Source: Bog-752 sp963799395
GTDB lineage: Bacteria > Actinomycetota > Thermoleophilia > UBA2241
Reading direction: 5' to 3'
Assembly: GCA_963799395.1 (NCBI GenBank)
Contig: CAWCWZ010000062.1
Span: 1 to 64,000 of the forward strand
Length of the DNA stretch: 64,000 nucleotides
Positions 26,538 to 36,477 of the stretch are shown here, one piece after another. The notes under the pieces were generated by a model, which did not search any database, was not told the DNA's origin, and saw nothing but the letters and a program-made list of their open reading frames with translations. Made by a program: the position numbers and the translations under genes. Each line of letters starts with the position of its first letter. Position 1 is the first letter of the stretch.

Positions 26538-27872
26538 TTGCCTGCCCGCGGCGGCGAGGGACCGCCCGACGACTGGCGGCGGTACCTGCTCTCGCTGGCC
26601 GCGTTCGGCATGCGACCGGGGCTCGAGCGCGTCGCGGAGCTGCTCGCCAGGCTCGGTCACCCCGAACGGTCGTTTCGCGCCATCCACGTGGTGGGCACCA
26701 ACGGCAAGTCCTCGACGACGCGCTACGCGGCGGCCGTCCTTGCCGCGATGGGGTTGCGTGGCGGCGCGTATTTGTCGCCGCACATCGCTGACTTCAACGA
26801 ACGCGTGCTGGTCGACGGCGTGCCGGTCGCGCCCGCGGCGTTCGGGGCGGCGGTCGAGCGCGTCCGCGGGGAAAGTCGCGGGCTGCCTGCCGAGCTCGGG
26901 CCGGTCACCCAGTTCGAAGTACTGACGGTGGCGGCCTTCGTCGCCCTGCGGGCGGCCGACGTCGAGGCGGCCGCCATCGAAGCCGGCCTCGGCGGCCGTC
27001 TCGACGCCACCAACGTGCTGGCCGCGCCGGTCGTCGTTCTGACCACGATCGGCCTGGAGCACACCGAGGTCCTGGGCGAGACGCGGGAGCTCATCTTCGC
27101 CGAGAAGGCCGCCGTGATCGGCCCTGGCGCCGCCGCCGTGTTCGGGCCGCTCGACGGGCTCGAGGCGGCTGCCCAGGAGATCTGTGCGCTGGTCGGGGCT
27201 CGCGCCCACCTTCTCGGCCGCGACGTCGAGATCGCCGGTGGACCGGCGGACTTCTCGGTGGAGCTTGGCGGCGAGCGCTTCGCCGGCCTGACCGTGCCCA
27301 GCCCGGCGCGTTACCAGACGGTGAATGCCGGCCTCGCGGTCGCCGCCTGCCGGCTCCTGCTGGGCCGCCTCGACGCCGGCGCGGTGCGGCGGGCGCTCGC
27401 CGCCACGGCCGTGCCCGGCCGTCTGCAGATCGCCGGCCGGGAGCCGCTGCTCGTGGCAGACGGCGCCCACAACCCCCACGGCGTCGCCGCCCTCGCCGAG
27501 GCGCTGACGGTGCTCGACCGTCCCGCGCCGCGGGTGGGGGTGTTCGCCATCATGGCCGACAAGGCCGTCGACGAGATGCTGGCGAGCCTGGTGCCGTTGG
27601 TCGACACGGTCGTCTGCACGCAGGCCGGCGAGGCGCGCAGTCTGCCGGCCGCGGCACTGGGCGAGCGCGTCGCCCGGACGGACCGCGGCGGGGCGCCGCC
27701 CGCGGGCGGCGCCGCCGTCCACGTCGAGCCCGATCCGCGGGCCGCGGTCGCCCTGGCGCGGCGCCTGGCCGGCCGGCGGGGGTCCGTCCTCGTGGCCGGT
27801 TCGCTCTACCTGCTCTCGGACCTCGCCGAGCTGCTCGCAGGCGGCGGGGCGGCAGGTGGTGGAGTATACTAG
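26538..27872 (+). CDS. folC: Folylpolyglutamate / dihydrofolate synthase
   Basis: The frame opens at TTG 26538; no better start is near the conserved N-terminus. 444 residues. ATP loop I-H-V-V-G-T-N-G-K-S-S-T-T, folate-site Y-L-S-P-H-I-A-D-F-N-E-R, and Mur-ligase-like V-A-D-G-A-H-N-P-H-G. It adds glutamate to dihydropteroate or folates. The pairing with valS is common in many phyla. A TATACT box near its 3' end (27865-27870) probably starts transcription of the next small gene. Confidence 0.93.
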   Translation: MPARGGEGPPDDWRRYLLSLAAFGMRPGLERVAELLARLGHPERSFRAIHVVGTNGKSSTTRYAAAVLAAMGLRGGAYLSPHIADFNERVLVDGVPVAPAAFGAAVERVRGESRGLPAELGPVTQFEVLTVAAFVALRAADVEAAAIEAGLGGRLDATNVLAAPVVVLTTIGLEHTEVLGETRELIFAEKAAVIGPGAAAVFGPLDGLEAAAQEICALVGARAHLLGRDVEIAGGPADFSVELGGERFAGLTVPSPARYQTVNAGLAVAACRLLLGRLDAGAVRRALAATAVPGRLQIAGREPLLVADGAHNPHGVAALAEALTVLDRPAPRVGVFAIMADKAVDEMLASLVPLVDTVVCTQAGEARSLPAAALGERVARTDRGGAPPAGGAAVHVEPDPRAAVALARRLAGRRGSVLVAGSLYLLSDLAELLAGGGAAGGGVY

Positions 27873-27903
27873 CGCGCGATTCGCGACTCGGGAGGCGCTG
27901 GCT

Positions 27904-28032
27904 GTGGCGCGAGGGTCCTCAAGCCTCATCGTACGACTGCTGTTCTGGCTGCTGTTCCTGGTGGCCGCGGCGGTCGTCGCCTTCTTCGTGGGGTATCTGA
28001 TCGGACCCTACGTAGTCGCCCACGTGCTGTAG
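27904..28032 (+). CDS. 42-residue single-helix membrane protein
   Basis: GTG 27904 follows GGGAGGCGC. The start is polar (V-A-R-G-S-S-S-L-I-V-R), the rest one long hydrophobic helix with an F-F-V-G-Y-L-I-G-P-Y-V-V end. A TATACT box 34 bases upstream suggests its own promoter. I do not recognise it. Codon use and a good ribosome site favour a real gene. Confidence 0.6.
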   Translation: MARGSSSLIVRLLFWLLFLVAAAVVAFFVGYLIGPYVVAHVL

Positions 28033-28225
28033 CGGGAGCGCCCCGCTCGGTAGGGGTTGCCTTCTCGGGTATGATGCTCGGTAGCGCTGCGCCGGGCGAC
28101 CGACCTTCGCCGGCGGCGGTCTGGAGCGGCTCGGCCGTGGGGCCGCCCGGGGGCAGCAAGGGGATCAAGCGACCGTCGCAGCCGACCGCCGCTAGAGCGG
28201 GTCGTCCGTGGCAGGAGGAGAGCAC

Positions 28226-28741
28226 GTGCTAGACCGTCTGCTCGTCGCCGCTTCCGACTCGACCGACCCGTTCGGGTCGATCAAGAACTTCTTCCACTCG
28301 TCGACCTGGCACTTTCTGGTGCTGATGTTCTGGTTCTTCCTCGTGGTCGTCTGGCTGTCGTGCGCCTACTGGGTCTTCAAAGACGCCCGGCGCCGCATCG
28401 ACGACCGCGTCGTGATCGTCGTGGCCGTGCTCACCGGCCTCGTCTTTGGCCCGTTCGGGCTGTTCATCTACGCGATCCTGCGCCCGCCCGAGTACCTAGA
28501 CGACGCCCGCGAGCGCGAGCTCGAGCTGCGCATGCTCGAGCAACGGCTCGACGGCGACGGTCGCTGCCCGTTCTGCAAGACGCCGGTCAAGGACGATTTT
28601 CTCGTGTGCCCGCACTGCATGCGGCGTCTGCGCGAGGTGTGTACGAGCTGCCACAGGCCGGTCGAGCCGGCCTGGCGGATCTGCCCGTACTGCGAGAAGC
28701 AGATCCCGCAGGCGCAGACGTTCGGTCTGGAGATGGGATAA
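28226..28741 (+). CDS. Membrane protein with double zinc ribbon
   Basis: GTG 28226 is chosen over GTG 28208 because AGGAGGAGAG precedes it. 171 residues: two membrane helices (about 28-50 and 67-85), a charged helix (A-R-E-R-E-L-E-L-R-M-L-E-Q-R-L), then two zinc ribbons, C-P-F-C-K ... C-P-H-C and C-T-S-C-H ... C-P-Y-C. The family is widespread and of unknown function. A TATGAT box near 28069 may drive it. Two strong hairpins follow. Confidence 0.8.
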   Translation: MLDRLLVAASDSTDPFGSIKNFFHSSTWHFLVLMFWFFLVVVWLSCAYWVFKDARRRIDDRVVIVVAVLTGLVFGPFGLFIYAILRPPEYLDDARERELELRMLEQRLDGDGRCPFCKTPVKDDFLVCPHCMRRLREVCTSCHRPVEPAWRICPYCEKQIPQAQTFGLEMG

Positions 28742-28744
28742 GGG

Positions 28745-28783
28745 CGGCGCGGGCGGGGCAGCTTCGCCGCCCCGCCCGCGCCG
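28745..28783 (+). terminator. GC-rich hairpin 1 after the zinc-ribbon gene
   Basis: CGGCGCGGGCGGGGC pairs with its complement over a nine-base loop, directly after the stop codon. No T-run follows. Confidence 0.75.
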
Positions 28784-28794
28784 CTGTGATCGTC

Positions 28795-28834
28795 GGGCGC
28801 CGGCGACGGGCCGCAAGGCCCGTCGCCGGCGCCC
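28795..28834 (+). terminator. GC-rich hairpin 2 after the zinc-ribbon gene
   Basis: GGGCGCCGGCGACGGGCC pairs perfectly with its complement over GCAA, an extra-stable GNRA tetraloop. It lies 26 bases before ndk. Confidence 0.8.
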
Positions 28835-28859
28835 GCGCCCGCGACGGAAGGACCCCCAC

Positions 28860-29273
28860 GTGGAGCAGACGTTCATCATGGTCAAGCCCGACGGCGTGCG
28901 CCTGCGCCTGGTCGGCGAGGTCGTCGGCCGCTTCGAGCGGCGCGGCTTCGTGCTGCGCGGCCTGAAGACCCTGCGGATCGACCGCGCGCTCGCCGAGCGC
29001 CACTACGCCGAGCACGTCGGCAAGCCCTTCTTCGAAGCGCTCGTCGAGTTCATCACCTCGGGTCCGGTGGTGGCGATGGTCTGGGAGGGCCGCGACGCCA
29101 TCGCCGTGGCCCGCGCCATGCTGGGCCTGACCGACGCGGCCCAGGCGGCTCCCGGCACCATCCGCGGCGACTTCTCGCTGTCGAAGGAGCAGAACATCGT
29201 GCACGGCTCCGACGGTCCCGAAAGCGCCGTCCGCGAGATCGGCCTGTTCTTCGGTGAGGACGAGCTCGTCTGA
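28860..29273 (+). CDS. ndk: Nucleoside diphosphate kinase
   Basis: GTG 28860. 137 residues. T-F-I-M-V-K-P-D-G-V at the start, and the phospho-histidine in N-I-V-H-G-S-D. It balances NTP and dNTP pools through a histidine relay. The stop overlaps the longest reading of the next gene. Confidence 0.96.
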   Translation: MEQTFIMVKPDGVRLRLVGEVVGRFERRGFVLRGLKTLRIDRALAERHYAEHVGKPFFEALVEFITSGPVVAMVWEGRDAIAVARAMLGLTDAAQAAPGTIRGDFSLSKEQNIVHGSDGPESAVREIGLFFGEDELV

Positions 29274-29916
29274 GACTGCGGCGTCGGTCCGGCCGGCGCT
29301 GTTCGTGGTGCTGGCCTCGCGCTCTCCGCAGCGCGAGGCAGTCCTGCGCCAGCTGGGCGTGCCCTTCCGGGTGGCCCCCAGTCGCCACGACGAAGCGCTC
29401 GTGCCCGGCGATCCCGTGGCCACCGTGATCGAGAACGCCCAGGGCAAGGCGCGCGAGGTCGCCGGGCGCGAGGCCGCAGGCCTCGCGCCCGGCGACCTCG
29501 TCCTGGGCGTTGACACCGTCGTCGTGCTCGACGAGCGGGTGCTGGGCAAGGCCGCGACGAGCGCCGAGGCGGCCGCCTTCGTGAGCGCGCTCGCCGGTCG
29601 CCGCCACGAGGTCGAGAGCGGCCTCTGCCTGCTCGATGCCGAAGGGCGCGCCTGGACCGGCCACGCGCGGACCGCGGTCACCTTCCGGGCGCTCGACCCC
29701 GCGGCCGTCGCGGCGTACCTCGCGACCGGCGAGTGGCGCGAGCGCGCCGGCGCCTACGCCATCCAGGGCGTGGGCTCGGCGCTCGTGACGGCCGTCGCGG
29801 GCGACTACTGGAACGTGGTGGGCCTGCCGGTGGCGCTCCTCCTGGACGGTCTGCGGCACTTCGGCGTGACCCCGTTCTCGTGGCTCGCGGGTGTCGCGCC
29901 GGACGGTCGCCGGTAG
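29254..29916 (+). CDS. maf: Maf-type nucleotide pyrophosphatase
   Basis: The longest start is GTG 29254 inside ndk; GTG 29305, just before V-V-L-A-S-R-S-P-Q-R, fits the family better but lacks a ribosome site. Conserved L-A-S-R-S-P-Q-R, V-L-G-V-D-T-V-V-V-L and Y-A-I-Q-G-V-G-S mark a Maf protein, a house-cleaning enzyme that hydrolyses non-canonical nucleoside triphosphates. It sits between ndk and mreB, its usual place beside shape genes. Confidence 0.92.
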   Translation: MRTSSSETAASVRPALFVVLASRSPQREAVLRQLGVPFRVAPSRHDEALVPGDPVATVIENAQGKAREVAGREAAGLAPGDLVLGVDTVVVLDERVLGKAATSAEAAAFVSALAGRRHEVESGLCLLDAEGRAWTGHARTAVTFRALDPAAVAAYLATGEWRERAGAYAIQGVGSALVTAVAGDYWNVVGLPVALLLDGLRHFGVTPFSWLAGVAPDGRR

Positions 29917-29960
29917 GCATTTCGCCTGCTCACCCGTTTGGCTCCGCTTGGGGCGGCGTG

Positions 29961-29966
29961 TAATAT
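29961..29966 (+). promoter_or_regulatory. -10 box of the mreB operon
   Basis: TAATAT lies 33 bases before the first mreB codon and 20 before its ribosome site AAAGGAGC. No clear -35 is visible. Confidence 0.55.
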
Positions 29967-29998
29967 GGGGGACTGAACCGGATCGAAAGGAGCAGGTC

Positions 29999-31046
<1,048 letters not shown>

Positions 31047-31061
31047 GCCCCCACGCTCCTA

Positions 31062-31883
31062 GTGGCTCGCAAGCGCGCACTGCGGCGGCGCATCGTCGTC
31101 GCCACCCTGGTCGTGCTGTCCGTCGCTCTGCTCACGGTCTACTTCCGCGAGCCGTCGAACGGGCCGGTGCACCGTGCCGAGGCCTCGGCCATGCACGTCG
31201 TCGCCCCGCTGCAGTCGGGCACCGCCACGGTGATCAAGCCGTTTCGCGACGGCTGGAACTGGTTCGCCGGGCTGTTCAGCGCCCAGTCGCAGAACCGCAG
31301 CCTGCGCGCCGAGGTCGAGCAACTGCGCTCGCAGATCGCCCAGCAGCTCGTCGCCCAGCAGCAGGACGGCGAGCTCAAGAGCATGCAACATGTGCCGGCG
31401 GTGTTTCCCAAAGGCACGCGTTTCGCCCAGGCGCGCGTGATCGCAAGCTCGACGACCGCCTGGTACTCCACGGTGACGATCGATGCGGGCAGTGCGCAAG
31501 GCGTGGGCATGAACGATGCCGTGGTGAACGGCCAGGGCCTCGTGGGACGCGTCACGGCCGTCACGCCCGACGCCAGCCAGGTGACCCTGATCACCGACCA
31601 GGACAGCTACATCGACGCCATGGTCGTGCCCAACGGCGCCGAGGGTCTCGTGGCCGGCAGCGTCACCGGCGACGTGACCCTGCAGTACGTCGACCGGTCG
31701 GAGAAGGTGGTGACCGGGCAGGTCGTGGTGACGAGCGGCATGAAGAACTCGATCTTCACGAGAGGCATCCCCATCGGCTATGTCTCGGCCGTCGCCCAGC
31801 AGGACGTCGAGCTGTACCAGAGTATCTCCGTGACGCCCTACGTCGACTTCCACACGCTCGATCTCGTGATGGTGGCGCTCTGA
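31062..31883 (+). CDS. mreC: Rod-shape protein MreC
   Basis: GTG 31062, 15 bases after mreB. 273 residues: basic start, one membrane helix (I-V-V-A-T-L-V-V-L-S-V-A-L-L-T-V), a coiled coil (about 75-110) and the beta-rich periplasmic domain with A-R-V-I-A-S-S-T-T-A-W-Y and V-V-N-G-Q-G-L-V-G-R-V. It links MreB to the wall synthases outside the membrane. The stop overlaps mreD. Confidence 0.93.
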   Translation: MARKRALRRRIVVATLVVLSVALLTVYFREPSNGPVHRAEASAMHVVAPLQSGTATVIKPFRDGWNWFAGLFSAQSQNRSLRAEVEQLRSQIAQQLVAQQQDGELKSMQHVPAVFPKGTRFAQARVIASSTTAWYSTVTIDAGSAQGVGMNDAVVNGQGLVGRVTAVTPDASQVTLITDQDSYIDAMVVPNGAEGLVAGSVTGDVTLQYVDRSEKVVTGQVVVTSGMKNSIFTRGIPIGYVSAVAQQDVELYQSISVTPYVDFHTLDLVMVAL

Positions 31884-32441
31884 TGGCGCAGCGCGTGCCG
31901 GCCATCGAGAACCCGGGCGCCGGGCCCCACATCGCGGCCGAGATCAGCCGGCTGTTCGTGCTGCTGATCGTGGCCACGCTCGCTGCAGACGGCCGTGGCC
32001 GCCAACTTCCGCATCCTCGGGGCCAATCCCGACTTCGTGCTCGTCTTCGTGGTCGCGGTGGCGCTGTTGCGCGGCGCCGAGATCGGCGCCGCCTTCGGCT
32101 TCGTCGCCGGAGCCCTCGTCTCGATCGCCCTGTTCGAACCGCCCGGCGTGCGCTCGCTGGCGCTCGTCGCCGTGGGCTACCTGGTGGGGCGCTACGCCGA
32201 GACCGCCGACCTGTCTCCCAGCGTGGCGCCGATCGTCTCGGTGTTCGTGGCGACCCTGATCGCCGAGTCCATCGAGCTCCTCGCCCAGTTCCTGTTCGGG
32301 CGCCAGGTGCCCCTCCTCTACCTGCTGGGCCGCTGGGTCATCCCGCTGCTCGTGCTCGACTCCCTGCTCGCCGTGCCCCTCTACCTGGTGGCGCGCTGGT
32401 GGCTCAGAGGTGAACGACATGTCCGCATATCCGAGACGTAG
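31883..32441 (+). CDS. mreD: Rod-shape protein MreD (one frame change)
   Basis: The ATG shares one base with the mreC stop. An extra base near 31982 splits it; joined it has 185 residues with five or six membrane helices and the family's F-R-I-L-G-A-N-P-D-F-V-L near residue 40. The assignment rests on topology and position between mreC and the PBP2 gene. Confidence 0.85.
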
Positions 32442-34403
32442 TCAGCCGGCCGGCCGGCGTCGCTGGATCCGCACCGGCCGCGGCGACCAGATCGTGCAGC
32501 CGCCGTCGGTCGCCCTGCGCGTCGTGCTGCTCGCCGTCGTCGCCGTCGGGCTGATCGGCGTGATCGTCTTTCGTCTGTGGTTCCTGCAGATCCTGTCGGC
32601 CCAGCAGTACGTCGCCCAGGCCAACGACAACCGCCTGCGCAGCATCGCCGTGCTGGCCCCCCGCGGCACGATCCTCGACCGCAACGGCACGGTCATGGTC
32701 GACAACCGGCCGGGCCTCGCGGTCGGCATCCGGCCGATGGACGTACCCAGCGGGCAGCTCGACCATCTCGTCAAGCGGCTCGCCTCAGAGCTGCGCATGA
32801 AGCCCGCCGTGATCAGGCAGGAGATGGTGCGCCAGGTGGGTGTGCCCTGGAGCCAGATCAGGCAGGGTCTCGGGCTGCAGTACGACTTCGTGACGATCAA
32901 GCAGGACACCGACCGGCTCACCGTGTCGTACCTGCTCGAGCACACCGAGTCCTACCCCGGGGTCGAGGTGCGTCAGAACTACCTGCGCGACTATCCCCTG
33001 GGCGATCTCGGCGCCCACTTCCTCGGTCAGCTCGGGGAGATCAGCCAGCAGGAGCTCGACCAGACGCGCTTCCGTGGCTACAAGGCCGGCGACATCGTCG
33101 GCCAGTCGGGCGTGGAGTACACGTACGACAAGTGGCTGCGCGGCGTCGACGGCTCGGTGCGCGTCGAGGTCGACGCGAGCGGCCGCCCCAAGCAGGTCGT
33201 GCCCGGCGGCACGCTGCCGCAGGCCGGCGACAACCTCCAGCTTTCGATCGACACCAAGGTGCAGCGGGCCGCCGAGAACGCCGTCAACTACGGCATCGAT
33301 CTGGCCCACGCCAACAGCGAGCCGCGGGCCGACGGCGGCGCCGCGGTCGTGCTCGACGCGCACACGGGCGAGGTCATCGCCATGGCGAGCGAGCCGACAT
33401 TCGATCCCACGTGGTTCGTCGGGGGGCTGTCGGCCAAACACTGGAAGAAGCTCAACATCGCGACCACGCCGCTGCTCGACCGCACGACCCAGGGCGTCTA
33501 CCCGATGGGTTCGACCTTCAAGGTCGTCGACTCGATCGCGGCTCTGGAGAGCGGCGTGATCAGCCCGTCCACGACGCTCGAAGCCGGCCCGACCTGCACA
33601 CAAACCACGGCCTGCTGTGGCACGACTGGAACCCGAACGGCCACGGCGCCATCGATCTGACCCAGGCGATCGTGCAGTCGGCCGACACGTACTTCTACCA
33701 GATCGGCTACGACTTCTATACGCGCAAGGGTGAAGGCCTCGAGGACTGGGCGAAGCGCCTTGGACTGGGCCGTCTGACCGGCATCGATCTGCCCGGCGAG
33801 GTGGCCGGCCTCGTGCCCACTCCGGAGTGGAAGAACCTGACCTACACCAAGAAGACCGATCCGAAGGGCTGGCAGATCGATCGCCTCTGGAAGCCCGGCG
33901 ACTCGATCAACCTCGCCATCGGCCAGGGCAATCTCGAGGCGACGCCGCTGCAGGCCGCCGTGACCTACGCCGCCATCGCCAACGGCGGCTACCTCGTGAC
34001 CCCCCATCTCGGCGTCAAGATCGTCGATTCGCAGGGCAAGCTCGTGCGGCGCCTGCCCTACACCCAGCCGCGGCGGCTCGGCATCTCGTCGTCGACCATC
34101 GACGTGGTGCAGAACGCCTTGCACGAGGCCGCGACGACGCCGCTCGGCACGTCGTATCCGGTGTTCGGCGACTACCCGGTGCAGGTGGCCGGCAAGACCG
34201 GCACGGCCCAGGTCTTCGGGCAGAGCGACTACGCCTGGTACTGCAGCTACGCGCCGGCCAACGACCCCCAGTACGTGGTCGTCGTGATGATCCAGCAGGG
34301 CGGCCACGGCGGCACGAGCGCCGCCCCGGCCGCCCGCATGATCTACGACTCGCTGTTCCACGTGAAGGGCGGCCAGGTGACCGGCGCCGTGCACAGCGAC
34401 TAG
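32419..34403 (+). CDS. mrdA: Penicillin-binding protein 2, elongation transpeptidase (one frame change)
   Basis: ATG 32419 has GAGGTG upstream; GTG 32410 is the alternative. One missing base near 33598 splits it; joined about 661 residues. One membrane helix (residues 35-58), the pedestal domain with A-P-R-G-T-I-L-D-R-N-G, then the transpeptidase: G-S-T-F-K (active Ser and Lys), S-A-D-T-Y-F-Y (third motif, Asp in place of the usual Asn) and A-G-K-T-G-T-A. It crosslinks peptidoglycan with RodA. It overlaps the end of mreD by 23 bases. Confidence 0.92.
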
Positions 34404-34409
34404 AGGCCG

Positions 34410-35540
34410 ATGGAGCTTCGCACCTATCTGCGCCACCTCGACTACGTCGTGCTGACGGCGGCGGCGGGACTGCTCGTCTACGGCGTCGCCATGGTCTACT
34501 TCGCGACGCGTCATGACGCGCTGCCGAGCCCGACCTACTACGCTCGCAACCAGGTCATCTACGCCGCGGTCGGCATCGCGGCGCTCGTGGTGCTGTCGCT
34601 GCTCGACTATGAGCACTTCCGGCGCTGGCAGTGGCCGCTCTTCGGATTCGTGCTCGTCTCGATCGCCGCGGTGTTCGCTCTTGGACCGGTGGTCCGCGGG
34701 TCGCGACGCTGGATCTCGCTGTCGTTCATCAGCTTCCAGCCCTCGGAGCTCGCGCTCGTCATCATCACGGTCACCCTGGCCGCGTTTCTGGCCGACCGCC
34801 TGCAGCTCATCGGCTCGCGCCGCATGACCATCCTCGCGCTGCTCTACGTGGCCGTGCCGGCGACCCTCGTGTTCGCCCAGCCCGACCTGGGCACGGCCAT
34901 GGTCTTCGTCGTGCTGACGCTCACGCTGCTTTTGTTCTACGGCACGCCCTGGACGCACTTCGCCGTGCTCGTCGCCGGGGCGGTCGGCCTCGCGGTCGTC
35001 GTGCTGAAGGTGCTGCCTCTGGCCGGCATCAGGATCGTGCACTCCTACCAGATGGAGCGCCTCTTCGTCTTTCTGCACCCCGGTCACGACCCGCAGTCGA
35101 CGGGCTACAACCTCACCCAGTCGCTGATCGCGGTCGGCTCGGGGGCCTTCAGCGGTCGCGGCAACCAGGCCACGCAGACGGTGCTCGACTTTCTGCCCGA
35201 GCACCACACCGACTTCATCTTCGCCGTGATCGGCGAGCGCTACGGGTTCGTCGGCGCCGCCGTGCTCCTCGCCTTGTTCGTGGTGCTGATCTGGCGCGCC
35301 CTGCGCATCGCCACGATCTCGCGCGACCTGTACGGCAGCATGATCGCCGGCTGCATCGCGGCCATCTTCCTGTTTGAGGTATTCGTGAACATTGGTATGA
35401 CTATTGGTATCATGCCGATCACCGGCATCCCGCTGCCGTTCATCAGCTACGGCGGCGCGGCCCTGATCACAGACCTGATGCTGGTCGGCCTGCTCGAGAG
35501 CGTTCACGTGCGAGGCCGGCTGGCGGGAAGTGGCGACTGA
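34410..35540 (+). CDS. rodA: Peptidoglycan glycosyltransferase RodA
   Basis: ATG 34410, 376 residues, intact. About ten membrane segments. SEDS-family marks: R-G-S-R-R-W-I-S-L near residue 95, F-Q-P-S-E-L-A, A-Q-P-D-L-G-T-A-M (catalytic Asp region), F-L-P-E-H-H-T-D-F-I-F-A-V-I-G-E and P-L-P-F-I-S-Y-G-G. It polymerises glycan strands for the PBP2 partner just upstream. Confidence 0.95.
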   Translation: MELRTYLRHLDYVVLTAAAGLLVYGVAMVYFATRHDALPSPTYYARNQVIYAAVGIAALVVLSLLDYEHFRRWQWPLFGFVLVSIAAVFALGPVVRGSRRWISLSFISFQPSELALVIITVTLAAFLADRLQLIGSRRMTILALLYVAVPATLVFAQPDLGTAMVFVVLTLTLLLFYGTPWTHFAVLVAGAVGLAVVVLKVLPLAGIRIVHSYQMERLFVFLHPGHDPQSTGYNLTQSLIAVGSGAFSGRGNQATQTVLDFLPEHHTDFIFAVIGERYGFVGAAVLLALFVVLIWRALRIATISRDLYGSMIAGCIAAIFLFEVFVNIGMTIGIMPITGIPLPFISYGGAALITDLMLVGLLESVHVRGRLAGSGD

Positions 35541-35543
35541 GCC

Positions 35544-36477
35544 ATGGCGAGCTACAACGTGCGCAAGATCCTCAAGGCCGTCGCCGATGTGCGCAAGCAC
35601 ACGCCGGCGACTGCCCGCGTCTGCCTGGTCGGCTCGCCCGGCCTGCTGGCCGACGCGGCCCGGATGCTGTCGGCGGGCGCCGACGACACCGCCGCCGGCG
35701 GCGTCAGCCGCGCCCTCGACGTCCTCGGCCCCGCCGACGTCCCGACCCATCCCGAGGCCCTGTCGCGGTGGTCGGTCATCGTGTTCCTCGAAGACGGTCA
35801 GGCGCCGGTCAGGCCCGAGCTCGGGCCCACCATCGCCTACTGTCGCGCCGCCCATCTGCCGGCGATCGTAGCCGCGGTGCGCGACACACAGGCCGTGCCC
35901 GTCGATCGGCACTCCTGGATCACCCTCGCGGGCCTCTCCGGCCGGGAGTTCGTGCTGCACACCCGCGGCACGCCGGCCGCCAAGTCGGCGCTCGCGCGGC
36001 GCATCGCCCAGGTCGCCGGCCACGGCGGTTTTGCCCTGGCGGCCGCGCTGCCGGCGCTGCGGGGCGCTGTGATCGACCACACGATCGCCGCCACGGCGCG
36101 CCAGAACGCGCTGGTGGGCGCGGTGGTCATCCTGCCCGGCGCCGACATGCCGGTCATGACCATGAACCAGCTCAAGATGGTGCTGCGCATCGGCGCCGCC
36201 TACGGCTACCGGTCCGATCTTCAGCGCACGGTCGAGATGCTCGGCGTGATCCTCTCGGGCCTCGGCATGAGGACCCTCGCCCGGCGGCGCCGTCGAGTAC
36301 GTGCCCGGCCTCGGCTGGGCCATGAAGGCGAGCTTCGGGTACGTGGGCACCGAAGCGATCGGCAGATCGGCGGTGGCCTACTTCGAAAGCGGCGCACCGC
36401 TTACGGCCAGTCGGTTCCCCCGGCTGTCCAGCCAACTGGGAAAGTTTGAGAACCTTGCCAAAGGAATCGCACGGTGA
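35544..36477 (+). CDS. DUF697-type membrane protein (one frame change)
   Basis: ATG 35544, three bases after rodA. With one extra base near 36289 removed it has 310 residues. The C-terminal half matches DUF697: R-Q-N-A-L-V-G-A-V-V-I-L-P-G-A-D-M-P and M-T-M-N-Q-L-K-M-V-L-R-I-G-A-A-Y-G, then R-A-V-E-Y-V-P-G-L-G-W and a helical tail. The N-terminal half resembles a Rossmann-like domain without a P-loop. Function unknown. In the rodA operon a role in the cell envelope is plausible. Its end overlaps the next gene. Confidence 0.75.
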